Positions 25,008 through 37,425 of a DNA stretch of 61,381 bases are shown here, one piece after another. The notes beneath the pieces were generated by a model that was not told the origin of the DNA, ran no database searches, and saw only the letters and a program-made list of their open reading frames with translations. Every line of letters starts with the position of its first letter. The first letter of the stretch is position 1. Source of the stretch: Cytobacillus purgationiresistens (lineage in GTDB: Bacteria > Bacillota > Bacilli > Bacillales > Cytobacillaceae); assembly GCF_030813235.1 (NCBI RefSeq), contig NZ_JAUSUB010000032.1, forward strand, positions 1 to 61,381. Reading direction: 5' to 3'. A program made the position numbers and the translations under genes.

Positions 25008-26324
25008 ATGTCAGAAAAACAGAAAAGTTTACGATTTGAAACAATTGGTGTTCATGGAGGGTTGAAGCCTGATCCAGTTACGGGAGCAAGGGCTGTACCT
25101 ATCTATCAAAATAATGCTTATCAATTTAAAAACACCGAGCATGCAGCGAACCTATTTGGATTAAAAGAGGAAGGTTATATCTATTCCAGGATACATAACC
25201 CTACTGTGACGGTTTTTGAAGAAAGGGTTTCGTTGCTAGAAGGTGGTTCAGGTGCTTTAGCTGTTTCAAGCGGTCAGGCTGCCATTACCTTATCATTGTT
25301 AAATATCACCCAAGCAGGTGATGAAATAGTGGCTGCAGCCAATTTGTATGGAGGGACTTATAATCTTTTCACGGTGACACTTCCAAGGTATGGAATCGTT
25401 GTAAAGCTTGTAGATCCTAGTGATCCGAAGAATTTTGAAGAGGCAATAACTGAGAAAACCAAAGCCGTTTTCGCAGAAACAATTGGGAATCCGAGTTTAA
25501 AGGTATTGGATATTGAGGCAGTTGCAAAGGTAGCTCATAATCATGGGATACCATTAATAGTTGATAATACTTTTGCAACTCCATACTTGTGCCGACCAAT
25601 TGAACATGGAGCAGATATTGTTGTTCACTCAGCTACAAAGTGGTTGTTAGGGAATGGAACAACAATGGGAGGTATTATTGTAGATGGTGGAAAGTTTGAT
25701 TGGAAGTCACCAAAATTTCCAGGATTAAATGATCCGGATGCAAGCTATCATGATATCGTTTATAGCGAAGCGCTTGGTCCTGTTGCTTATATTACCAAGG
25801 CGCGTGTTCAATTGCTGAGAGACTTAGGTCCATCTTTAAGTGCTCAAAATGCATTTCAGTTTACCCTTGGATTAGAAACCTTGCATGTGAGAATGAAGGA
25901 ACATATAGCAAATACGAAGAAAGTAGTTGAGTATCTAAAAGGTCATCCAGCAGTTGACTGGGTGTTATATCCTGGTGATGATCGCCATCCAGATAAAAAC
26001 CTGGCAGATAAATATTTCCCTAAAGGTGCAGGAGCTGTTGTAGTATTTGGTATTGAAGGCGGCAGGGAGTCCGGAGCGAAGTTAATTAATCAAGTTGAAC
26101 TTTGGGCCCATGTAGCGAATGTCGGTGATGCGAAAAGCTTAATTATTCACCCTGCTAGTACTACGCACCAGCAGCTTGATGAAGCGGGTTTAAAATCAGC
26201 GGGTGTTCCAGAAGATCTTATCCGCCTATCTGTTGGTATAGAAAATGTGGATGATTTAATAGAAGACCTTGAGCAAGCAATTGAAGCAGCGACTGGAAAG
26301 AACTCTTTAAAAGCGAGCGTGTAA
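25008..26324 (+). CDS. metY: O-acetylhomoserine sulfhydrylase (aminocarboxypropyltransferase)
   Basis: 438 residues, within the usual range of OAH sulfhydrylases (about 425-440) and longer than cystathionine synthases (about 380). PLP-binding Lys211 in HSATKWLLGNG, GGTYNLF substrate loop, and the IHPASTTHQQL C-terminal motif. It makes homocysteine directly from O-acetylhomoserine and sulfide. RBS AAAGGAGAG precedes the ATG. S-box control fits a role in methionine synthesis. Confidence 0.93.
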   Translation: MSEKQKSLRFETIGVHGGLKPDPVTGARAVPIYQNNAYQFKNTEHAANLFGLKEEGYIYSRIHNPTVTVFEERVSLLEGGSGALAVSSGQAAITLSLLNITQAGDEIVAAANLYGGTYNLFTVTLPRYGIVVKLVDPSDPKNFEEAITEKTKAVFAETIGNPSLKVLDIEAVAKVAHNHGIPLIVDNTFATPYLCRPIEHGADIVVHSATKWLLGNGTTMGGIIVDGGKFDWKSPKFPGLNDPDASYHDIVYSEALGPVAYITKARVQLLRDLGPSLSAQNAFQFTLGLETLHVRMKEHIANTKKVVEYLKGHPAVDWVLYPGDDRHPDKNLADKYFPKGAGAVVVFGIEGGRESGAKLINQVELWAHVANVGDAKSLIIHPASTTHQQLDEAGLKSAGVPEDLIRLSVGIENVDDLIEDLEQAIEAATGKNSLKASV

Positions 26325-26363
26325 TAACAGCTGTTTTTATAAGTAAAAATGTAATTAGTATAA

Positions 26364-26393
26364 TTGACACTTTCTTCTTATCCATGATAATAT
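26364..26393 (+). promoter_or_regulatory. Promoter of the metNPQ operon
   Basis: TTGACA (26364-26369), 18-nt spacer, TAATAT (26388-26393): a vegetative sigma-A promoter about 45 nt ahead of the second S-box. Confidence 0.75.
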
Positions 26394-26435
26394 AGCACGA
26401 GTATATACAATTAAAATGAAATTAAATATAGATTT

Positions 26436-26595
26436 ACTCTTATTAAGAGTGGTGGAGGGAAGTGCCCTATGAAGCCCGGCAACCGTCATTTATGAAATGG
26501 TGCCAATTCACTCAAAGCATAGCTTTGACAAATGAGAGAAAGGAATTAAGCATACATACCTTTCTGCTCATTGCAGAAAGGTATTTTTTGTTTTT
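26436..26595 (+). promoter_or_regulatory. SAM-I (S-box) riboswitch upstream of metNPQ
   Basis: S-box elements GGTGGAGGGAAGTGCCC, GAAGCCCGGCAACCG, TGGTGCCAATTC and closing AATGAGA pairing with TCTTATT at the 5' side. The expression platform is the stem ATACCTTTCTGC/GCAGAAAGGTAT with a T6 tail (26556-26590). It switches off the methionine importer when SAM is high. Confidence 0.94.
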
Positions 26596-26659
26596 TTGGA
26601 AACGCTAATGATAGCTATTCCGTTTTGTGCTTTATGGATAGAAGAGGTGAATAAGGAAA

Positions 26660-27685
26660 TTGATTTCAATAAAAAATGTAAAGAAAATATTTTCAACTAA
26701 ATCTGGTCAAGTCCGTGCGGTTGATGATGTCAACCTAGATATCGCTGAAGGCGAAATCTTCGGTGTGATTGGCTACAGCGGTGCAGGGAAAAGTACGCTC
26801 ATCCGGATGTTAAATGGATTGGAGCTGCCGTCTGAAGGTCAAGTACTTGTTGCGGATAATGAAGTATCAAGTATTAAAGGAAGTAAACTGAGAAAGGCAA
26901 GGCAGGAAATTAGCATGATATTTCAGCATTTTAATCTGCTTTGGTCAAGAACAGTTCAAGAAAACATCTCATTTCCACTTGAAATAGCAGGAGTGGATAA
27001 AAGTGAAAGGCTTAAAAAGGTAAATGAATTAATTAAACTTGTTGGTTTGGATGGCAGGGAAGATGCCTACCCATCACAGTTGAGCGGAGGACAAAAGCAG
27101 CGTGTGGGTATTGCCAGAGCGCTTGCTAATAATCCTAAGGTGCTTTTATGTGATGAGGCGACATCTGCACTTGATCCGCAAACGACAGACTCTATTTTAG
27201 AGCTGCTTGTAGATATTAATGAAAGACTTGGCTTAACGATTGTACTAATCACCCACGAGATGCATGTGATTCGAAAAATTTGTCATCGTGTAGCAGTGAT
27301 GGAGGATGGGAAGATCGTTGAATTGGGTAAAGTTCTGGATGTCTTTAAAAAGCCCCAAGCTGAGATTACGAAACGATTTGTCCAACAGGTTACAGAACCT
27401 GAGGAAACAAAAGAGACTGTTCAGCATTTAGTGGATTTATATCCGAACGGACAAATTGTGCAGCTTGCCTTTGTGGGAGACTCAGCAGAGCAGCCTCTTA
27501 TTACTAATTTAATTCGAAATTATCAAGTCACTGTGAATGTATTGCAAGGGAAAATCTCGCAAACACATAGCGGTTCTTATGGGACATTGTTCATCCATGT
27601 GGATGGGGAAAAGGATGAGGTTGCTAAAGCAATTGAGTTTATCCATTCTGAGAATGTCGGAGTGGAGGTGATTTCCCATGATTAA
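26660..27685 (+). CDS. metN: Methionine ABC importer, ATP-binding protein MetN
   Basis: 341 residues from a TTG start after ATAAGGAAA. Walker A GYSGAGKST (38-46), signature LSGGQKQRVGIARAL, Walker B VLLCDEATSALD, H-loop ITHEM. A C-terminal ACT-like NIL domain (about 260-341) of the kind that senses methionine in MetN. The stop overlaps metP by 8 nt. Confidence 0.95.
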   Translation: MISIKNVKKIFSTKSGQVRAVDDVNLDIAEGEIFGVIGYSGAGKSTLIRMLNGLELPSEGQVLVADNEVSSIKGSKLRKARQEISMIFQHFNLLWSRTVQENISFPLEIAGVDKSERLKKVNELIKLVGLDGREDAYPSQLSGGQKQRVGIARALANNPKVLLCDEATSALDPQTTDSILELLVDINERLGLTIVLITHEMHVIRKICHRVAVMEDGKIVELGKVLDVFKKPQAEITKRFVQQVTEPEETKETVQHLVDLYPNGQIVQLAFVGDSAEQPLITNLIRNYQVTVNVLQGKISQTHSGSYGTLFIHVDGEKDEVAKAIEFIHSENVGVEVISHD

Positions 27686-28346
27686 TGAATCGCTGCCAAA
27701 TGTGAAGTGGGAGTCCATGTGGGAAGCGACTAGAGAAACACTTTATATGACAAGTATATCTGTTGTTGCTACCTTCATTTTAGGAATTATATTAGGTCTA
27801 TTGCTTTTCTTGACATCAAAAGGTAATATATGGGAAAATCCGGTGATTAATAAAGTAATTGCCGCCTTTGTCAATGTATTTAGATCGATACCATTCTTAA
27901 TTTTAATTGTTCTCTTAATTCCTTTTACTAAGCTTATAATGGGCACAATGATTGGACAAAATGCTGCATTGCCGGCTCTTATAATCGGAGCAGCACCGTT
28001 TTATGCGCGCATGGTGGAAATCGGCCTTCGTGAAATTGATAAAGGTGTCATTGAAGCAGCGAAATCGATGGGTGCAAGAACGAGTACAATCATTTGGAAG
28101 GTGCTTATTCCAGAATCGATGCCAGCACTTGTATCTGGTATTACAGTTACAGCCATTGCGCTAGTTGGCTACACGGCTATGGCTGGGGTCATTGGAGCGG
28201 GTGGACTCGGAAATCTTGCCTATCTCGAAGGTTTCCAAAGAAGCCGTAACGATGTCGTTTTAGTTGCAACAGTGATTATTCTTATCATCGTTTTTATCAT
28301 TCAATTTATTGGAGACATTATCACATCAAAATTAGATAAAAGATAG
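27678..28346 (+). CDS. metP: Methionine ABC importer, permease MetP
   Basis: 222 residues with about five membrane helices and the MetI-type EAA coupling loop (EAAKSMGARTSTIIWKVLIPE). Overlaps metN, whose last codons carry its RBS (GGAGGTGA). Confidence 0.94.
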   Translation: MINESLPNVKWESMWEATRETLYMTSISVVATFILGIILGLLLFLTSKGNIWENPVINKVIAAFVNVFRSIPFLILIVLLIPFTKLIMGTMIGQNAALPALIIGAAPFYARMVEIGLREIDKGVIEAAKSMGARTSTIIWKVLIPESMPALVSGITVTAIALVGYTAMAGVIGAGGLGNLAYLEGFQRSRNDVVLVATVIILIIVFIIQFIGDIITSKLDKR

Positions 28347-28355
28347 GGGAGATTT

Positions 28356-29207
28356 ATGATGAAAAAATGGTTATCAGCGCTTTTAATCGTAGCAGTAGCA
28401 TTATTTATTGCAGCTTGCGGCACATCTGACGAGAATGACAATGGTAGTGGTGATGGAGAGGGATCATCTGAAACGACTACATTAAAAATTGGTGCTTCGA
28501 ATGTTCCACATGCAGAAATTTTAAATGAAGCAAAGCCGCTTCTTGAAGAAAAAGGCATTGAACTTAATATCACTACATTCCAAGATTATGTATTGCCAAA
28601 TCAAGCGCTTGAATCAAAAGATATCGATGCGAACTATTTCCAGCACATCCCTTACCTGGAGTCACAAAAGGCTGAACATGGATATGATTTCACCAATGCA
28701 GGCGGTATTCATATTGAACCAATCGGCGTATATTCAGAAAAATATGAGAGCTTAGACGATCTGCCAGAGGGCGCCACGATTATTATGAGTAATTCTATTC
28801 CAGACCACGGACGTATTTTAACAATGCTTGAAAAAGAAAAATTAATCACATTAAATCCGGATGTTGAAAAAACGGAAGCAACTTTAGAAGATATTAAAGA
28901 CAATCCAAAGAAATTAAAATTTGATACAGAATATGAAGCTTCACTTCTTCCACAAATTTTCAATAATGGCGAAGGGGACGCTGTTCTAATCAATTCGAAC
29001 TACGCAATTGATGCCGGGTTAAATCCACTTGAAGATGCTATTGCTATTGAAGCGGAAGAATCTCCATATGTAAATGTGATTGCCGTACGCAGTGGCGATG
29101 AAAATAAAGAAGAAATTAAAGCTTTATTGGAAGTGCTGCATTCTAAAGAAATACAAGATTTCATTCTTGAGCAATATAAAGGTGCGGTAGTGCCAGTTAA
29201 CAAATAA
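28356..29207 (+). CDS. metQ: Methionine-binding lipoprotein MetQ
   Basis: 283 residues. The signal peptide ends FIAAC with lipidated Cys21 (counting from the first of two start Met codons). NlpA-type core: LKIGASNVPHAEIL, DANYFQHIPYL, GIHIEPIGVYSEKY. It is the extracellular receptor for the MetNP importer; 9-nt gap from metP with RBS AGGGGAG. Confidence 0.95.
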   Translation: MMKKWLSALLIVAVALFIAACGTSDENDNGSGDGEGSSETTTLKIGASNVPHAEILNEAKPLLEEKGIELNITTFQDYVLPNQALESKDIDANYFQHIPYLESQKAEHGYDFTNAGGIHIEPIGVYSEKYESLDDLPEGATIIMSNSIPDHGRILTMLEKEKLITLNPDVEKTEATLEDIKDNPKKLKFDTEYEASLLPQIFNNGEGDAVLINSNYAIDAGLNPLEDAIAIEAEESPYVNVIAVRSGDENKEEIKALLEVLHSKEIQDFILEQYKGAVVPVNK

Positions 29208-29215
29208 GGTTTAGA

Positions 29216-29250
29216 AGACTCCTCCGAATAAAGGAAGAGTCTTTTTTTTT
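29216..29250 (+). terminator. Terminator of metNPQ
   Basis: Stem AGACTCCTCC/GGAAGAGTCT followed by T9. Confidence 0.88.
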
Positions 29251-29534
29251 AAGTATTCTGTCCAAGTACAATGATTAAAATCAGAATATTTATTCAAATT
29301 GTGAGCATCACTGAATAAACAAGAGGATGCAGGCTGAATTGTAAGAATGGCAGAGCAGCAATCGATATGTGAATGGAGTTGCTTATATAAGGATGGAAAT
29401 GAGGTTTTATCGATGTTGTTTAGGGTATATTCCTAATGATACGATTATTAACGTATTAAATACTTCGCAGAAAGCGAAAAATTTGAAAGGATTGGTTCAT
29501 TATTAGTCAGCTACAGCTGAATTACACAAGTGAA
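29251..29534. other. Intergenic region, nothing recognised
   Basis: No gene, RNA family or repeat is visible. An in-frame extension of the next small gene could reach an ATT codon near 29505 preceded by AAAGGA, but a normal start codon is lacking there. Confidence 0.4.
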
Positions 29535-29687
29535 ATGGAAAAGGCTATGCACGGTGCTTATGGAGTAGGTTATGAAACGTATAGTCGGAAACAAGATGTG
29601 AGGATGCGAGTAGAGCAAAAGCGTGAAGAGGATTATTTGAAAAGTCAACGAATGGTTGCTGATCTAGACAGAAAGGTACATTCATAA
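29535..29687 (+). CDS. Small charged protein, unknown
   Basis: 50 residues from ATG 29535, starting MEKAMHGAYGVGYETYSRKQ and continuing with an Arg/Glu/Lys-rich helix-prone stretch (RVEQKREEDYLKSQRMVADLDRKVHS). The frame stays open upstream to about 29490, so the real start may be earlier at a rare codon. A good terminator 16 nt downstream (29703-29739) supports a transcript ending here. No family recognised. Confidence 0.45.
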   Translation: MEKAMHGAYGVGYETYSRKQDVRMRVEQKREEDYLKSQRMVADLDRKVHS

Positions 29688-29702
29688 ATATTGAAAATGA
29701 AT

Positions 29703-29739
29703 AAAGGTAATTGGCCAATACAGGCCGATTGCCTTTTTT
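29703..29739 (+). terminator. Terminator after the small charged protein
   Basis: Stem AAAGGTAATTGGCC/GGCCGATTGCCTTT with a T6 tail. Confidence 0.82.
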
Positions 29740-29899
29740 AATTTTACTACTGTGCTCCATTACATAAATTGGCATTTTAAGGGAAGAAATAATTAAGTGC
29801 TGATATCAAGAACAAGTACAGAAAAAAGGGTTATAATATATAAGGAATGCAGTTTACAACATTGTCATAGTGGAAATATAGTCTAATGTGGTTAAAGAG

Positions 29900-29928
29900 T
29901 TGATATCACTTTTAATTTGTTATAAGAT
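29900..29928 (+). promoter_or_regulatory. Putative suf operon promoter
   Basis: TTGATA (29900-29905), 17-nt spacer, TAAGAT (29923-29928), about 100 nt before sufC. Reasonable sigma-A match; no riboswitch or clear repressor site in the leader. Confidence 0.45.
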
Positions 29929-30025
29929 TGTAATGAGAATAAAGTGAGAATAAAACTAAGAAATAGAGACTTTTCGGCATATGCTGATGGATACAAATCT
30001 TTTTTATTGACGGAGGTATTATGAT

Positions 30026-30808
30026 ATGGCATCAACACTAACAATTAAAGACCTTCATGTAGCAATCGAAGGTAAAGAGATTTTAAAAGGTGTAAACCTT
30101 GAAATAAAAGGTGGAGAGATCCACGCAATCATGGGTCCTAACGGAACGGGTAAATCAACTTTATCTTCCGCTATTATGGGCCACCCTAAGTATGAAGTAA
30201 CTCAAGGAAGCGTTACTTTAGACGGCAAAGATGTGCTTGAAATGGAAGTCGACGAACGTGCTCGTGCGGGTCTATTCCTAGCTATGCAATATCCAAGTGA
30301 AATCAGTGGCGTGACCAATGCCGACTTTTTGCGTTCGGCTATTAACAGCCGCCGTGAAGAAGGTGAAGAGATTTCACTTATGAAGTTCATTCGTAAAATG
30401 GACAGCAAAATGGAATATCTTGAAATGGACCTAAATATGGCTCAACGTTATTTAAACGAAGGATTCTCTGGCGGAGAGAAAAAACGCAATGAAATCCTGC
30501 AAATGATGATGATTGAACCAAAATTCGCTATCCTAGATGAAATTGACTCAGGTTTAGATATTGATGCACTAAAAGTTGTTTCAAAAGGAATCAATGAAAT
30601 GCGCGGAGAAGAGTTCGGCTGCTTAATCATCACTCACTATCAACGCCTGCTTAACTATATTACTCCTGACCATGTGCATGTTATGATGCAAGGTCGCGTT
30701 GTAAAATCTGGCGGTCCAGAATTAGCTCAGCGATTAGAAGCTGAAGGATATGACTGGATTAAACAAGAACTTGGTATTGAAGACGAAACAGTTGGGCAAG
30801 AAGCGTAA
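30026..30808 (+). CDS. sufC: Fe-S assembly ATPase SufC
   Basis: 260 residues, soluble ABC-type ATPase: Walker A GPNGTGKST, the SufC signature FSGGEKKRNEILQMM, Walker B AILDEIDSGLDIDAL, and ITHYQRLL switch. It forms the SufBCD scaffold complex that builds Fe-S clusters in the cytoplasm. First gene of sufCDSUB, RBS GGAGG. Confidence 0.97.
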   Translation: MASTLTIKDLHVAIEGKEILKGVNLEIKGGEIHAIMGPNGTGKSTLSSAIMGHPKYEVTQGSVTLDGKDVLEMEVDERARAGLFLAMQYPSEISGVTNADFLRSAINSRREEGEEISLMKFIRKMDSKMEYLEMDLNMAQRYLNEGFSGGEKKRNEILQMMMIEPKFAILDEIDSGLDIDALKVVSKGINEMRGEEFGCLIITHYQRLLNYITPDHVHVMMQGRVVKSGGPELAQRLEAEGYDWIKQELGIEDETVGQEA

Positions 30809-30825
30809 GCGTTAGGAGGATCACT

Positions 30826-33786
<2,961 letters not shown>

Positions 33787-33873
33787 AAGAAGATTTTGCT
33801 CGATCTACTTGAGATATAAAATAAATTGATTAGTTGTCTTAATTACTAATCATAAGAATGGAGGAATACGACG

Positions 33874-35271
33874 ATGGCAAAGAAGATGCCTGAAATCGGC
33901 GATTATAAATATGGATTTGCCGATAAAGACGTTTCCATTTTCCGCTCAAAACGTGGTTTGACGAAAGAAATAGTTGAAGAAATTTCAAAAATGAAGGAAG
34001 AACCGCAATGGATGCTTGACTTCCGTTTGAAATCTTTAGAGCATTTCTATAAGATGCCGATGCCACAATGGGGCGGAGATTTAGCGTCATTAAACTTTGA
34101 TGAAATTACTTACTATGTAAAGCCTTCTGAAAAAACTGAGCGCTCTTGGGATGAAGTGCCTGAAGAAATTAAACAAACGTTTGATAAATTAGGTATTCCT
34201 GAAGCAGAGCAAAAATATTTAGCCGGTGTATCAGCTCAATATGAATCAGAGGTTGTTTACCATAATATGCAGGAAGACCTTGAAGCACAAGGAATCATTT
34301 TTAAAGATACTGATTCTGCGCTTCGCGAAAATGAAGATATTTTCCGCGAGCACTGGGCTAAGGTAATTCCTCCAACAGATAACAAATTTTCAGCATTAAA
34401 CTCTGCGGTTTGGTCTGGTGGATCTTTCATCTATGTACCAAAAGGTATAAAAGTTGATACGCCTTTACAAGCATATTTCCGTATTAACTCTGAGAATATG
34501 GGACAATTCGAGCGTACATTAATCATTGTTGATGAAGGGGCACATGTACACTATGTTGAAGGATGTACAGCGCCGGTGTATACAACAAACTCACTTCATA
34601 GTGCAGTTGTTGAAATCATCATCAAGAAGGATGCTTATTGCCGTTACACTACTATCCAAAACTGGGCGAACAATGTTTACAACCTAGTTACCAAACGCGC
34701 GGTATGTGATGCTAACGCGACTATGGAGTGGATTGACGGTAATATCGGTTCTAAATTAACAATGAAATATCCAGCCGTTATCTTAAAAGGAGAAGGCGCA
34801 CGTGGTATGACCCTTTCAATTGCATTAGCTGGTAAAGGTCAGCATCAGGATGCAGGTGCAAAAATGCTTCATTTAGCACCAAACACTTCTTCCACAATTG
34901 TATCAAAATCAATCTCTAAGCACGGTGGTAAAGTTACTTACCGCGGTATCGTGCAATTCGGACGCAAAGCTGATGGAGCACGTTCAAATATCGAATGTGA
35001 TACATTAATTATGGATAACCAGTCTACTTCTGATACGATTCCTTACAATGAAATCATGAATGACAATATTTCATTAGAGCACGAAGCAAAGGTATCTAAG
35101 GTATCTGAAGAACAATTATTCTACCTCATGAGCCGTGGGATTTCTGAAGAAGAAGCGACAGAAATGATCGTAATGGGCTTCATTGAGCCATTCACAAAAG
35201 AACTTCCAATGGAATATGCAGTAGAAATGAACCGTCTAATCAAGTTCGAGATGGAAGGTTCAATCGGGTAA
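33874..35271 (+). CDS. sufB: Fe-S assembly scaffold protein SufB
   Basis: 465 residues, full-length and intact. Conserved [39 protein letters not shown] and [21 protein letters not shown], and the family C-terminus [14 protein letters not shown]. The last 26 nt of coding sequence before the stop region are repeated at 38469-38494, the right end of an inserted element, so the present 3' end was probably supplied by the element. The native operon terminator now lies at 38509. Confidence 0.97.
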   Translation: MAKKMPEIGDYKYGFADKDVSIFRSKRGLTKEIVEEISKMKEEPQWMLDFRLKSLEHFYKMPMPQWGGDLASLNFDEITYYVKPSEKTERSWDEVPEEIKQTFDKLGIPEAEQKYLAGVSAQYESEVVYHNMQEDLEAQGIIFKDTDSALRENEDIFREHWAKVIPPTDNKFSALNSAVWSGGSFIYVPKGIKVDTPLQAYFRINSENMGQFERTLIIVDEGAHVHYVEGCTAPVYTTNSLHSAVVEIIIKKDAYCRYTTIQNWANNVYNLVTKRAVCDANATMEWIDGNIGSKLTMKYPAVILKGEGARGMTLSIALAGKGQHQDAGAKMLHLAPNTSSTIVSKSISKHGGKVTYRGIVQFGRKADGARSNIECDTLIMDNQSTSDTIPYNEIMNDNISLEHEAKVSKVSEEQLFYLMSRGISEEEATEMIVMGFIEPFTKELPMEYAVEMNRLIKFEMEGSIG

Positions 35272-35273
35272 TA
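35242..35273 (+). repeat. Left attachment-like repeat (attL)
   Basis: Overlaps the last codons and stop of sufB. Core begins AAGTTCGAGATGGAAGGTTC; differs from the right copy only at 35268 (G versus T). Confidence 0.85.
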
Positions 35274-35356
35274 AGCTAAAACCTTCATTTGTAACGGGTT
35301 TTGGATAGAATTATATATGAGGATTTTGAAGCGTGCCGATTTTGTGCCGATTTAGA

Positions 35357-35746
35357 TTACCTTTTAGTGTAGGAGGCGAACTTTTCTAGTTCGTCTTCTT
35401 CTATTTTATTAGTAACATCTAAGTAGGTGCTAGAAGTAATGTCTGTTGATTTATGTCCTAGCCATTTGGATACATATAATAAGCTTGCACCCGCTTCTAA
35501 TAGTAATACTGCATGAGTATGTCTAAATCCATGAGTACCTTTATTTGAAACACCTGCACTTGTACAGTGACCTTTTATGACTTCTCTAACCACAGATGGC
35601 GTTAAGTAGTTACCCAAAGGGTTTTGAAAAATGATATTATCATCGCTCGGCTTAAATGTATGGTACTTTGAAATTAATTTATACTGTAATGATTTAAACT
35701 GATCTAATTCTTCAACTAGGTCAGGGTTCTTACCTATTGAATACAA
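35357..35746 (-). pseudogene. Truncated phage-type tyrosine recombinase (integrase)
   Basis: 129 residues, only the C-terminal third of a normal integrase of about 370. Retained catalytic residues: His72-x-x-Arg75 in THGFRHTHAV, His98 in WLGH and Tyr108 in SSTYLD. The DNA-binding N-terminus and the first catalytic Arg are missing. It ends about 85 nt from the left repeat and reads towards it, the usual place for an integrase. The upstream DNA does not continue the frame, so a deletion or insertion broke the gene. Confidence 0.85.
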
Positions 35747-36030
35747 TGTGTGTCGTTACCAATGAGGACTAAAGAAAATGGCCCCGGTACAATACGGGAC
35801 ACCTATTAGCTGTTTAGGCACTTTTTTATACTGTCCGAAGAATGGGGCATAGTTCATTTTAAAGCTTTGGTACTTATTTATTTGTATCAATAAAACTTCA
35901 TTTCAACGATAGGATTTATGGGTACCGTGGACATTGCTACATTATAACCTTACCTTTTTAAAAAGATTAATTTTATTTTCATGTGAATTTATATTTATAT
36001 TATAATAAAAGGCTTCAGCTTCATTCAAAT
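35747..36030. other. Unrecognised DNA within the element
   Basis: No full gene. On the minus strand a 32-codon frame starting MNYAPFFGQYKKVPKQLIG runs to about 35759. CCCG-GTACAATA-CGGG (about 35784-35799) is a small inverted repeat. It could be the tail or end of a lost transposon that replaced the 5' part of the integrase, but I cannot name it. Confidence 0.35.
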
Positions 36031-36073
36031 AAAAAACCCGACTACTTTGTCTACAACAATTCTAGTCGGGTTT
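36030..36073 (-). terminator. Terminator of the MFS gene
   Basis: Stem AACCCGACTA/TAGTCGGGTT with A-run on the left (T-run on the minus strand), 12 nt past the MFS stop. Confidence 0.82.
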
Positions 36074-36084
36074 ATATAAATAGA

Positions 36085-37269
36085 CTATTGTTTTACGAAA
36101 GCATGCTTTTTGTTAGAGGTGACGATAACAATCGCTAAAATGGTAAGTATAAAAATAGCTAGTGGGAAAGAATTGCTTCCAAATGAGTCTAATAAAATAC
36201 CTCCTATAATACCTCCACCTGCAATAGCTGCATTCCAAACGGTGGTATTCATGGACATTGCGATGTCTACATTATTTTCTCCTACTGATTGAGCTAGCGC
36301 AGTTTGCAATAAAGTTGCAGCACCACCAAATGTTATTCCCCATAGTGCAATACCAACGAAAATACTGGCTGGATATCCACCCATGAATTGGAATAACAAA
36401 GTAGTCAATGAGAAACCAATTAGACTTAATAAGATAAGTAGTCGAAGCTTTTTATCAATAAGAACTCCAGTAATCCATATACCAATAAGTGAAAGACCAC
36501 CGAAGATAAATAATGAGATACCCACTTTTGAACCTAAGTTCATTTCTACAAGAAATGGTGCAATATATGTGTATAAGATGTTATGAGCAATCATCCATAG
36601 GAGAACAACAGATAAAATAGGACGTACTCCAGAAATGGTGAACACTTTATAAATACTTACCCGATTTCCACTTGAATTACCAGGGAAGTCAGGAACTTTA
36701 GCTATAATCCATATGATTAAGATAAAAGCTAATATCGACATTATTATAAAAACAGGTCTCCAACCTAAGGATTCTCCTAAAATAGTACCAATCGGTACCC
36801 CTAAACTAAGAGCTATAGGTGTTCCCACCATAGCTATTGCTGTAGCTCGACCTTTTAATTCTTGGGGAACCATCCTTCTTGCATATCCAGTTAGCATGCT
36901 CCAGACAATTCCAGCTCCTACACCTGCAAAAAAGCGAGCAACTAAAGTTAAAGTGTAATTTGAAGATAAGGCTGTAACAGTATTAAATATAAAAAACAGT
37001 CCAATTGCAAAAAGAAGTAGTGGTTTTCTCTTCCAGCTTTGGGTTGCAAATGTGACCGGTATAGCGGCTACAAGTGATCCAATTGCATATAAGGTAACTA
37101 ACTGTCCTGCAAGTGAAGTAGAAACACTTAATCCATTACTAATGTGAGGAAGTAAACCGGCTGGAACAGTCTCAGTCATTATACAGATAAAACCAGCCAT
37201 TGAAAGTGCCAATAAACTAAGCCATGGCAATTTAGGGTTAGAATCTTGAGTGTGGCTAATAACAGACAT
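36085..37269 (-). CDS. MFS (DHA1-type) drug/metabolite exporter
   Basis: 394 residues and 12 predicted membrane segments. Motifs of the DHA1 proton-antiporter group: ETVPAGLLPHIS in helix 1, LVTLYAIGSLVAAIP in helix 2, RFFAGVGAGIVWSM and the motif-C-like MVGTPIALSLGVPIGTILGE, which points to export. Similar to chloramphenicol-, purine- or sugar-efflux members (YbcL/AraJ type); substrate unknown. Divergently transcribed from a TetR gene over a palindromic operator, so probably induced by its own substrate. Cargo of the sufB element. Confidence 0.83.
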   Translation of the reverse strand: MSVISHTQDSNPKLPWLSLLALSMAGFICIMTETVPAGLLPHISNGLSVSTSLAGQLVTLYAIGSLVAAIPVTFATQSWKRKPLLLFAIGLFFIFNTVTALSSNYTLTLVARFFAGVGAGIVWSMLTGYARRMVPQELKGRATAIAMVGTPIALSLGVPIGTILGESLGWRPVFIIMSILAFILIIWIIAKVPDFPGNSSGNRVSIYKVFTISGVRPILSVVLLWMIAHNILYTYIAPFLVEMNLGSKVGISLFIFGGLSLIGIWITGVLIDKKLRLLILLSLIGFSLTTLLFQFMGGYPASIFVGIALWGITFGGAATLLQTALAQSVGENNVDIAMSMNTTVWNAAIAGGGIIGGILLDSFGSNSFPLAIFILTILAIVIVTSNKKHAFVKQ

Positions 37270-37324
37270 TCTAATAGATCTCCTTTTTGTAATTTTATGT
37301 TTTTAGTCTAAGGCTCCTTTCAAT

Positions 37325-37350
37325 ATATATGGATTGATCAATCCATATAT
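37325..37350. promoter_or_regulatory. 26-bp palindromic operator between the MFS and TetR genes
   Basis: A perfect 26-bp palindrome centred between 37337 and 37338, with core TGGATTGATCAATCCA. A degenerate half copy (TATGGATCAATTAGTATA, 37379-37398) lies nearer the TetR start. Such pairs of sites are the normal targets of a TetR dimer; binding by this regulator is inferred. Confidence 0.75.
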
Positions 37351-37425
37351 TATTCTATTTTTTTATGGTTGTCAATTATTTATGGATCAATTAGTATATA
37401 AGTAAGCATTCAAGGAGGTGGGCGT

